Assembly (NCBI GenBank): GCA_022009815.1
Contig: CP091725.1
Coordinates: forward strand, 2,046,001-2,110,000
Reading direction: 5' to 3'
DNA: 64,000 nt
Source: Bacteroidales bacterium
GTDB lineage: Bacteria > Bacteroidota > Bacteroidia > Bacteroidales > Muribaculaceae
Shown in pieces: positions 20,051-26,886 of the stretch. Made by a program: the position numbers and the translations under genes. The notes beneath the pieces are model-generated. The model saw nothing but the letters and a program-made list of their open reading frames with translations. It was not told the DNA's origin and made no database searches. The first letter of the stretch is position 1. The number at the start of each line of letters is the position of its first letter.

Positions 20051-20574
20051 TGCGTGTATTCATGACAATGCTCTGTTCACTTCTGACGGTCTGTTCTGTG
20101 TCCGCGCAGATCAGCCGCCAAGAGGGAACGGACGGGCAGGCGGCAATCTACCGACTGCCGCTTATGGAACGTGCTTTTTTATGCTGCCGCTACTTTGAAG
20201 GCTGGCACTCAGAAAAACACTACCCATACGTCGGTTGGGGTCACAAACTTTTGCCAAACGAGAAGTATTCGGCACGAACCATGACAAAACGGGATGCGGA
20301 TGAACTTTTGCGGAAAGACCTGCGCAAATTTGTCGCCATGTTCCGTAAATTCGGGGTTGATTCGATTTTGCTTGGCACGTTAGCTTACAATGTGGGACCG
20401 GCGAAGCTGTTAGGCAGCAAAACAATCCCCAAAAGCACCTTAATCAAGAAGCTGGAAGCTGGTGACAGGAACATCTACCGTGAGTATATAGCCTTCTGCA
20501 ACTACAAAGGAAAACGCCACGCCATGCTGCTCAAACGGAGAAAGGCGGAGTTTGCGCTGTTGTATATCCCATAA
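20047..20574 (+). CDS. Conjugation-associated lysozyme, GH24-like
   Basis: A 175-residue protein with a signal peptide (cleavage after CSVSAQ). The segment YFEGWHSEKHYPYVGWGHKL matches the catalytic region of phage-type lysozymes: Glu in FEGW, then the VGWGH element. It probably opens peptidoglycan locally for the mating channel. It is the last gene of the tra operon and is followed by a strong terminator. The overlap with traQ suggests that it is made in step with the apparatus. Confidence 0.88.
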   Translation: MMRVFMTMLCSLLTVCSVSAQISRQEGTDGQAAIYRLPLMERAFLCCRYFEGWHSEKHYPYVGWGHKLLPNEKYSARTMTKRDADELLRKDLRKFVAMFRKFGVDSILLGTLAYNVGPAKLLGSKTIPKSTLIKKLEAGDRNIYREYIAFCNYKGKRHAMLLKRRKAEFALLYIP

Positions 20575-20593
20575 AAGGACTGACAAAACTGGC

Positions 20594-20630
20594 AAAAGAC
20601 GTGCCATATTTAACTTGGCACGTCTTTTGC
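20594..20630 (+). terminator. Intrinsic terminator of the tra operon
   Basis: A 13-bp stem AAAAGACGTGCCA / TGGCACGTCTTTT with a 9-nt loop ends in a short T-run, 20 bp after the lysozyme stop. It is nearly symmetrical and could also act leftward. Confidence 0.8.
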
Positions 20631-21061
20631 TCTATCACTTGATAGATTATCGTAGGATTTTCTCGTTAATTGACATCGTTGAGCCATTTTTGCCTATCGG
20701 TTTCCAAATAACACTTCAAGTTGTAAGTGTTGTGAGAGCAATACAAAACATAGTTATTAACCATAAAAAGTATAGCGAAATTATGAAGAAAGTATTTAGG
20801 AAAATTCAGAAAGGAACAACAAAAATGATTGAACGTATCAAATCGTTGGGGGAAATGGAGACGAAGCAGAAATGTGTAGTTCAACGGTTCGAGATTATCA
20901 TTCCCCTCCACCAAAAAATAACGACCCAATATATAGCCTCCGCAAGTTTTACTTGCGGATTTTTTAGTTATCGCAGATTGGACAAAGGTTTCTTTGCTAC
21001 TTTCTTTGTCCGCCATCATGCTCACTGAAAGAAAGTAGGGCGGCTCTCGCCGCCCCGCCAC
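20631..21061. other. Non-coding stretch with two hairpins, possible small RNA
   Basis: No convincing gene. A T-rich stretch with possible small ORFs (for example from ATG 20783, MKKVFRKIQKG) ends in a clear terminator at 20939-20966. That suggests a short independent transcript, either an sRNA or a very small protein. A second inverted repeat (CTACTTTCTTT / AAAGAAAGTAG) lies at 20998-21039, and a GC-rich stretch (GGCGGCTCTCGCCGCC) sits just before the leftward block. Confidence 0.4.
20939..20966 (+). terminator. Intrinsic terminator
   Basis: TCCGCAAGT - TTT - ACTTGCGGA followed by six T. It ends whatever is transcribed from the 20.65-20.93 kb stretch. Confidence 0.85.
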
Positions 21062-21370
21062 TCAAAAGCGTGTGTAAAGTCCCGTCACCATCGTGAACAT
21101 TTCCTCCAGCATATCAAAATAGATACCCTCGTGTACGGCAATGTCCTTTGTCTTGCACTCAAAGGTCTTTTTGCTGAACGTCCTGCGGTAGAAGCGCATA
21201 TTGTAGAGGTCTGCCCCTTCGTCATAGATGATGTCAAGGCGGTTGGCACTTGTTTTGTTCCTTGCAAGGCTCATCCGTAAGCCGTTGCCCATATCTATGA
21301 AATCACGGCTACCTGTCATGGCGGTGAAGCGTTTTCCGCCTATCTGCTGTAATATCGTCTTGGCTATCAT
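21062..21370 (-). CDS. Small conserved CTn protein, unknown function
   Basis: A 102-residue protein beginning MIAKTILQQIGGKRF. The start at 21370 is preferred to a longer one because the upstream residues look like intergenic translation. It has a mixed alpha/beta pattern with FIDMGNGLRMSLARNKTSANRLDI and ends MFTMVTGLYTRF. I do not recognise the family. It is the last gene of the leftward accessory block. Confidence 0.6.
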   Translation of the reverse strand: MIAKTILQQIGGKRFTAMTGSRDFIDMGNGLRMSLARNKTSANRLDIIYDEGADLYNMRFYRRTFSKKTFECKTKDIAVHEGIYFDMLEEMFTMVTGLYTRF

Positions 21371-21423
21371 ATCTTTTGTTTTTAGGGTTTTAAGTATTGG
21401 CGGTGCGGACACCGCCATCCCGT

Positions 21424-21670
21424 TCAAAATTCTCGCATTTCGGAAATGGGGGTCTGCCGTTGTAGCCACTCTTTCACACATTCCATATTGTACTCGCTCG
21501 TGATGACTGCCGTATGGCTGTCGGTGGCGGTGAAACGTGTGCTTTCGTAATCATCTATCCAGCCCCTTGAGGGTGTCCGTTCCCCACGCTCCGGTATCGT
21601 CAAAGATACCGTCCAATGCCGTGATAGGTTCGCTGAACTTGACTATCAGCGTTTGATAGGTCGTGTTCAT
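21424..21670 (-). CDS. Small unknown CTn protein (frameshifted)
   Basis: The protein begins MNTTYQTLIVKFSEPITALDGIF. At the C4 run 21563-21566 (plus strand) the frame is lost: as sequenced it stops after GLDR, but one fewer or two more bases gives LKGWIDDYESTRFTATDSHTAV and continues to a stop at 21424 (about 81 residues). The ATG overlaps the end of the DUF3873-like gene. Family not recognised. Confidence 0.5.
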
Positions 21671-21901
21671 AGTCTGTCCTCCTTTCCCTTCTTTTGCGTT
21701 CAGCCACTTGTCCCGTGCGGCTCGGCACTCGTCCAACGTGGGTTTGACACAAGAGAACAATTCTCTGTCTATGGGGTGGCGGTAGTCGTACTGCACAAGT
21801 GTCCGCCTGCGTCTTCCGATACCCGATTGGAAACGCTCGTATTTCTCCGTACCTGCTTCCGCGCAGGTGCTTACTCCGTTGATGGTCATTCGTGTTGTCA
21901 T
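21667..21901 (-). CDS. DUF3873-like small protein
   Basis: MTTRMTINGVSTCAEAGTEKYERF followed by an Arg-rich run (GIGRRRRTLVQYDYRH) and a helical end (TLDECRAARDKWLNAKEG) resembles the small DUF3873 proteins of Bacteroides conjugative elements. As sequenced it reads straight into the next gene; with one A fewer it would stop at ..KEDRL overlapping that gene's ATG. It is therefore either a true fusion or another homopolymer error. Function unknown. Confidence 0.6.
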
Positions 21902-22182
21902 AATGTTGCTTTTTTTAGATGGTTAAAAAAATGTACTGACAGAACTCTGTTCTTCATCACCATTTCGGGGTTGCTTGTGTAGCGTTGGTGCAGGTAGAAA
22001 TGGTGTGAGCCGAAGCCGTAAAGGAAAAACTTGTCAAGTTCGTGCTTCTCGGCAAACTCCTTTACGCTCTTTCTCAATTCCCCCTCACTCGTTGTGAGAG
22101 TGAGGAGGTTCACAAATTCAAGGAACATCGTGGGGATTGCATCATCCCACACACAAATCATACTTTCAATTCTTACTTCCAT
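21898..22182 (-). CDS. Small unknown CTn protein
   Basis: A 94-residue protein beginning MEVRIESMICVWDDAIPTMFLEFVNLL, with ELRKSVKEFAEKHELDKFFLYGFG and a His-rich patch (GSHHFYLHQRY). Its stop overlaps the start of the DUF3873-like gene by 4 bp, so they are in one operon. No family recognised. Confidence 0.6.
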   Translation of the reverse strand: MEVRIESMICVWDDAIPTMFLEFVNLLTLTTSEGELRKSVKEFAEKHELDKFFLYGFGSHHFYLHQRYTSNPEMVMKNRVLSVHFFNHLKKATL

Positions 22183-22206
22183 ATCAATGTTGTTTTAGGG
22201 GTTATG

Positions 22207-23537
22207 CTATGCCGCTTTCATCCGCTCACGGATAAGGTTGGCGTTCTTGTTCACAAGGTCTATGATGCGCTCGTGATATTCGGTGTCCTGGTTGTGCTTG
22301 CCGTGGCACTGCACCACTTCGAGGGTTCGCAAGTCCACCTCTACGGTTTCAATAATCTCATCGCCAATCCTTGCCGATAGTATGAGGGTGTCGGCTTTCT
22401 TGTAGTATCCACTGCCAAACACGCAGATGCCCTGCGTCTTGCCCTCGTTGTAATACTCGTCTATGCTTTCAAGCACCTTGACGATTATTTCCTCGTCCGT
22501 GATTACCAAGCCGAAGAATTTGGATTTGTTGGCGATGAAATCCTCCGCATCTTTCTTTCGTTGGAGTTGTCGCTGTTGCTCACGCTCACGCCTTTCAATC
22601 TCCCAACGGCGTTGCTCTGCGGCTCTTTCCTTCTCGTGTATGGCTTCAATTTTTCGGGTTGCGTTGTCGTGTGCCGCCATGAAATCTTCGGGACAGATGT
22701 TCTTCGGGTTACGGAGGTCTTGACCGAGTTTTTTGAGCATACGCAGATAGTCGCACCACATTGAGAGGTTGTCTATCTGATACTTGTGACGCTTGGCAAT
22801 CAGATATGATGCCCAACATTCATCGGCAGTACGGGTATTGAAAAGAAAGTGTTTCATGACCTCAATCTCACCGCCTTTCATAAGGGTTTCAATTCTTGGG
22901 TCTGAAAGCAAGGCTTTGAAAAGACGCACGGGGAGATGCCGTGGAAATCGCCCTTGAAGCCGTTACGTCTGAGTTGGGGCAATATCCTCATCTTTGGATA
23001 TGCACAGCTTCTTGCCACCACATCATCGTATAGGCTGTTGTGCGGTCTTACCTCCATATCGCTGCCTAATGCCCACACATCGCAATAGCAGAAAAGGAAG
23101 CCACGGAGCAACGCCATGTCCGTAACCTTGCCGTCGGGTGAAATCCAACGCTGCACGACCTCGTGGCAGTAGAAACGCATCGGTTCGCCTTTCCTGCTCT
23201 CGCATCTGACCTGCGCCACGCGGATTACCTGATACCCTTTGCAGGTGGTTATCACGCTGAAATTCTGCGTTTCCTTGTAGATGCGTCTGCGTGTGTCCTG
23301 CACTTTGAGTTCGGCATGGCATTTGGGGCAGGTGCAGCCTTCAAGGGTGTCGCATAGTCCGCTGTCGCTGTGCCACTCGTGACCGCAGTCGGAACAGGTG
23401 ATGTTCCCTTTCTTGGTGCGGTAGCCGATATGCTCAACGCAGTGGCGGTATGCCCAATCTATTTGTGTCGCTGATATGGGGCGAAGGTTGGCGGAAAGTC
23501 TTGCCACCTCTTTCTGTATCTTGGTCTTCGGTTTCAT
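22207..23537 (-). CDS. PcfJ-like protein (frameshifted)
   Basis: The N-terminal half has two CxxC-type pairs (ITCSDCGHEW, CTCPKCHAEL) that should form a zinc ribbon, near residues 46-84. The central part includes YDDVVARSCAYPKM. The C-terminal half has a long Arg/Gln/Glu-rich helix (KERAAEQRRWEIERREREQ). The pattern fits PcfJ-like proteins of conjugative plasmids and CTns. The frame breaks at the G4 run 22930-22933; one more base gives GISPVRLFKALLSD and a product of about 443 residues. It overlaps the pcfK-like gene by 4 bp. Function unknown, perhaps nucleic-acid binding. Confidence 0.75.
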
Positions 23538-23950
23538 AAGCCTAAATCAAATAATGAGGGTTGGGGTTGGTTTTCTTTTCTCGCTGACGGTCTGTGGCGG
23601 TTCTGCAACTTGCGGAGTTCCTCCTCTTGGTATTTGCGGACAGCGTTCTGACGTGCCTCCGCCTTTTCCTCTGCCGTGAGTTTCACAACGTGGTTCACAA
23701 CCACTTGGCAGTCCATCGGTTTGCCCACCTCTATCTCGTTTTCCTCATAGTAGTGGATGGCTTGCCCGAATATCTCTCCGTCCGTGAAACCGTTGCAACC
23801 GCTTTTCTGCACATAGTTCAGAATGTGGGTCACGCAGTCGTCCATGTTCTTGGCAGGGTTGCGGTACTTCTTTGCAAATAGCGCATCTTCCTCCGCACGC
23901 TGTTCCAAGTACATATATATCGTTCTCTTGAAATGGTCTGTTCCTTTCAT
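23534..23950 (-). CDS. PcfK-like protein
   Basis: A 138-residue protein beginning MKGTDHFKRTIYMYLEQRAEED, with DDCVTHILNYVQKSGCNGFTDGEIFGQAIHYYEE in the centre and a basic, Gln-rich tail ending QPSLFDLGL. PcfK and PcfJ genes occur side by side in many mobile elements, and here they overlap by 4 bp. Function not established. Confidence 0.75.
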   Translation of the reverse strand: MKGTDHFKRTIYMYLEQRAEEDALFAKKYRNPAKNMDDCVTHILNYVQKSGCNGFTDGEIFGQAIHYYEENEIEVGKPMDCQVVVNHVVKLTAEEKAEARQNAVRKYQEEELRKLQNRHRPSARKENQPQPSLFDLGL

Positions 23951-23963
23951 ATCGCTGTCATTT

Positions 23964-24187
23964 TTAGATTATCTGTTTCAGTATCTCTCTCCAATAGGTC
24001 GGCTCTACCTCGCTGAGAAGGAAGTCCATGAAATCCCTCCGTGCGTCCTTGTTCAGTTCGTGGTACAATCTTCGGAAAGTTTCAAAATTGCCGTTGATGT
24101 ACGTTTCCACCATATACACGAAGATGTTGTCCACCTCGTAATATCTGCACTGCTGCGCTGCCGTCTTGCTGTTTCTTTTTTTGCCAT
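23964..24187 (-). CDS. Small unknown CTn protein (frameshift near start)
   Basis: Starting at ATG 24187, the A7 run (24176-24182 as T7 on the plus strand) needs one more base. The protein then reads MAKKRNSKTAAQQCRYYEVDN.. through FVYMVETYINGNFETFRRLYHEL to EPTYWREILKQII, about 74 residues, with a stop 13 bp before the pcfK-like gene. As sequenced the first frame gives a nonsense product. The helical, acidic body has no recognised family. Confidence 0.5.
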
Positions 24188-24198
24188 GTCGGTAAGGG

Positions 24199-24414
24199 TT
24201 AAAGGGTGAATAACCAAAGGATGAAGCCGAATAAGGCGATTGTGGAGAGGATAGCCACGATTATGCCTATCGCCACTCGGAACACTCCGTTTACAATCTC
24301 TCTGATGATGCCCCAAAGGATGCCGAACACCCCGAAGGCGGTGCGCATCATCAAGCCGCATATCGCCAACCCGATGTGTTGCGCCATTTGTCTGAAATTT
24401 GCCGTTGCCGTCAT
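24199..24414 (-). CDS. Small two-helix membrane protein
   Basis: A 71-residue protein, almost entirely hydrophobic: IGLAICGLMMRTAFGVFGIL and VAIGIIVAILSTIALFGFIL form two transmembrane segments. It is the first gene of the leftward accessory block and lies 11 bp before the next one. Small membrane proteins of this type are common in CTn accessory blocks. Function unknown. Confidence 0.6.
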   Translation of the reverse strand: MTATANFRQMAQHIGLAICGLMMRTAFGVFGILWGIIREIVNGVFRVAIGIIVAILSTIALFGFILWLFTL

Positions 24415-25078
24415 ATCTTCGCTGTTTTTGATTTTTTTGTTTTTAATGCGGATTCAAGAGCTGAGGGAGTTGAGTTTCAAACTATCTTATCTGCCTCTCG
24501 TTTATCCGACATTTTTTTTATGCGTCTTTCTGTCGCATCGGTCGTTTTCGTTTCGGGTGCTTGAAAAGGTAGGGATTAGGGAATGCAAGGTTTTTCGGTC
24601 AAAATACTACCCGCAGGGCTGGAGATTTTTACCGAAAACAGGAGGCTTGACCTTGCTTTCCCGTCCAATCCCGGAATTACCTTTGCGCCCAGAACGAAAA
24701 TGACTGACTGATGCGGCTTACTGAAAGGCGCAAAATGGAGGTAAACGAAAACAGAGGCAGATTGTGTAGAAAAAAACTTCAGGGGAAAATCCGTAAAAAA
24801 AAGAATCACCAAAAGGAAAAAGACATCACCGGAAGCGTGAAAAGGGCAAACCACAACAAAGGAAGTATGATTGTTTCCGATCCGACGGAACTTGTTCAGC
24901 CGGGTGGCAACAATCATTCTTCCCGGTTTGTCCGGCTGTGTGTGGGCGCCTGTTTCATTCATGGGGCAGGCTGACACACTCTGCATTCACTTTCCGCTTC
25001 CGGCAAAAGAGACAGCGAAAAAAGAAAAATCATTTGAAAACCCGTAAAAGCACCTCTTGGCATAGGCGCAAAAGAAAG

Positions 25079-25127
25079 GGGCATTGCTTCATCTGTCTAA
25101 ACATCGTTTAGGCGTGAGGCAATGCCC
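25079..25127. repeat. Nested hairpin followed by T-run
   Basis: Outer stem GGGCATTGC/GCAATGCCC (25079-25087 and 25119-25127) with an inner stem GTCTAAAC/GTTTAGGC (25095-25113, one G-T pair), then TTTTCT. It could act as a rightward terminator. Confidence 0.65.
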
Positions 25128-25141
25128 TTTTCTCCAGCTAT

Positions 25142-25207
25142 GCGGTAGTCGGCACACGTTTGTTCCAAACTCGTTTTGGGCAATGGTGTGCCGACGGACA
25201 ATACCGC
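25142..25207. repeat. Long imperfect hairpin
   Basis: GCGGTA + GTCGGCACAC pairs with GTGTGCCGAC + TACCGC (10 bp perfect inner stem, 6 bp outer stem). The loop itself contains a partial TTGTTCCAAA / TTTTGGGCAA pairing. It lies between the accessory genes and the candidate att core. Confidence 0.7.
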
Positions 25208-25429
25208 TTTTACGGAAAATTCTTATGAATGAGGGGATAAAAAACGGGAGTTTATATCAAAATCTCGAATTAAATAGCTACTTTTGCATACGAAGAGTTC
25301 TTTGAAGGTTACGCAACGCGCAGAAGGATAATGCAGTAGATAACTAACTAAATCGTAACCTATTACTATCAAGAGCAATTAACCTACGCTCATTTCCAAT
25401 AAATTACACTCTTTTCGTAACTTCTTGCT

Positions 25430-25439
25430 GCAAAGGTAC
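25430..25439 (-). other. Candidate IntDOT-type att core
   Basis: Read leftward it is GTACCTTTGC, matching the GTANNTTTGC core recognised by IntDOT-family recombinases. It lies at the change from element-type to host-type sequence. A second match (GTAACTTTGC, rightward) is at 25510-25519, and either could be the junction. These matches overlap the promoter consensus, so the call is tentative. Confidence 0.4.
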
Positions 25440-25510
25440 GAAGAAATAATGTAATCTTCAATCCGTTGAAACAATTTGGATGTATGCGTTTTCTTACTGA
25501 AAATCTTTGT

Positions 25511-25518
25511 AACTTTGC
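25511..25518 (+). promoter_or_regulatory. -7 element upstream of the coiled-coil protein gene
   Basis: TAACTTTG, 24 bp before ATG 25542, fits the Bacteroidetes -7 consensus. No clear -33 box at the usual spacing. Confidence 0.55.
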
Positions 25519-25541
25519 GGTGATTTTTTACATTTACGGAT

Positions 25542-26473
25542 ATGAAATCTGAAAAATTTGAAAACAAGGAAATGAAAAAGGCTGCCGGCATGGTGCGTGT
25601 CGGAGCGATATTGGTTGTCGTGGCTCTGATTGGTCTGCTTGTAATGGGTGTGTCGTCGTGTGGCGGCTCTGACAAGGACAAGATGCAGCAGCAACTTGAC
25701 TCTTTGAAACTTGCGAACGAGAAACTGCAACTCGCGGGTGAGACAGAAGCGCTCAATCAAGAGTTTCAACAATATGAGAATCAGGCGCAGTATCTGAAAA
25801 ACGATTCGCTGCTTGAACAATATTCGCAGGCTAAGGACAAGGTGGAGAAACTGCTTGCGGAACTGAAATCGGAGAAGGCCACCAACAGCAAGCGCATAAG
25901 GAGCTTAAAGGCGAGATTTCAACGCTCAAAGGATTGCTCCGCCACTATGTGGAGGTTATTGACTCGCTGAGCAAGGAAAACACGGCGCTACGGAGTCAGA
26001 ACGAGGAGTTGCAGTCGCGCAACCAGCAGCTGTCGACCACCGTTTCTGACTACAGCCAGAAAAACCAGCGTTTGAACGAGCGTATGCAGCTGGCGGAGAA
26101 GCTCAATCTTACGGGATTGTCGTTTGTCGCTGTAAACAAGAAGGGAAAGGTGGAGAAGAAGATTGACAAGGCAAAACAACTTGTAGTGTCGTTCACAATA
26201 CCACAGAACAACTCAACTCCGGTAGGACAGAAAACGTTCTACGTGCGCATCGTGAGTCCGGAAGGTACGGTGCTTGGTGGCGGACGCACATTCCCGTTTG
26301 AGGGCGGCAATGTGGTGTATACAGAAAAGAAAACCGTGGAATACGACCAGCGTGAATTGTCGCTTACCGTCTACCACAACATCTCGACAGCCTTGTCGAA
26401 AGGCTCATATCATGTGGAAGTGTTTGTCGACAATTATCGGATTGCTTCCCGTTCATTCTCAATGACAAGATAA
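25542..26473 (+). CDS. Membrane-anchored coiled-coil protein (frameshifted)
   Basis: A basic start, one transmembrane segment (VGAILVVVALIGLLVMGVSS), then about 150 residues of heptad-like coiled coil (QQQLDSLKLANEKLQLAG, ENTALRSQNEELQSRNQQL) and a C-terminal beta domain with TFYVRIVSPEGTVLGGGRTF. The frame breaks at A2 25898-25899. One more A gives KRIKELKGEISTLKGLLRHYVEVIDSL and a single product of about 310 residues. Such proteins recur in Bacteroidales genomes without known function. The stop overlaps the next start (TAATG). Confidence 0.75.
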
Positions 26474-26886
26474 TGACTGTCTACCGGTCGAAAGTTGACG
26501 TGTGGCTTGTGGCGCTGTCGGTAGGCATTATGGCTGCCGCATGCGTGCCGGGACTGTTCTTCGATTTTTCGTGGGGTGCGCTGACGGCGTGCCTACTGTC
26601 GCTGGCACTGGTTGTGTCGGTTATGTTCAGCATCCGTTATGAAATCAGCGGCGACAAGTTGCGCGTGGTCTGCTGTTGGATATTCATTGAAACTTTCGAC
26701 ATCCATAAAATCACGTCGGTAAAGCCGACGCGCACCATCCTTTCGTCACCGGCGGCGTCGCTCGACCGCATAGAGGTGCGTGCCGGTCGCCGCTCGGTGG
26801 TAATCTCACCGCGGAGCAAACACCAGTTTGTCAAGCAATTGCTTGACATAAATCCGTCGATTGACGTTATCGGCTTGCTCTCATAG
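26473..26886 (+). CDS. Bacterial PH-domain membrane protein
   Basis: A 137-residue protein with two transmembrane segments near the start (VWLVALSVGIMAAACVPGLF and WGALTACLLSLALVVSVMF), then a small beta domain with YEISGDKLRVVCCWIFIETFDIHKITSVKPTR and VVISPRSKHQFVKQLL. This matches the short bacterial PH-like (bPH) domain proteins. It is translationally coupled to the coiled-coil gene and overlaps the convergent M48-like gene by 20 bp. Function unknown. Confidence 0.7.
   Translation: MTVYRSKVDVWLVALSVGIMAAACVPGLFFDFSWGALTACLLSLALVVSVMFSIRYEISGDKLRVVCCWIFIETFDIHKITSVKPTRTILSSPAASLDRIEVRAGRRSVVISPRSKHQFVKQLLDINPSIDVIGLLS

Larger units (their letters stand above)
2592..25440. mobile_element. 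CTnDOT-type conjugative transposon, transfer half
   Basis: The order mobC-mobB-mobA (leftward), intergenic oriT-like region, traA to traQ and lysozyme (rightward), then a leftward accessory block, matches the transfer half of Bacteroides CTnDOT/CTnERL-type elements. The right edge is placed near IntDOT-like core sequences at 25430-25519, just before host-type genes begin. The left edge is unknown. No integrase, excisionase, rte regulators or antibiotic-resistance genes are present, so these lie left of the window or are lost. Its genes are GC-rich compared with the KAP gene to the left. Confidence 0.85.
24415..25540. other. Structured non-coding right end of the element
   Basis: About 1.1 kb without a convincing gene. 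It contains at least four inverted-repeat structures: GCAAGGT/ACCTTGC with inner TTTTCGGT/ACCGAAAA (24587-24661); ATGATTGTT/AACAATCAT (24867-24917); GGGCATTGC/GCAATGCCC with inner stem (25079-25127); and GTCGGCACAC/GTGTGCCGAC (25148-25195) with outer GCGGTA/TACCGC. Promoter-like TAnnTTTG motifs lie at 25279-25286 and 25511-25518. The stretch probably holds element-end regulatory DNA; which parts are element and which are host cannot be decided from one copy. Confidence 0.55.

Noticed and set aside
20552..21028. Rightward 158-codon frame after the lysozyme gene
   Set aside because: It reads through two intrinsic terminators, so a single translated gene is unlikely.
24711..24974. Rightward 87-codon reading frame in the element tail
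   Set aside because: Lys/Arg-rich with no domain pattern, crosses an inverted repeat and has no ribosome-binding context; probably chance in structured DNA.
25084..25305. Rightward 73-codon reading frame
   Set aside because: It covers two long hairpins and a promoter-like site; composition is not protein-like.
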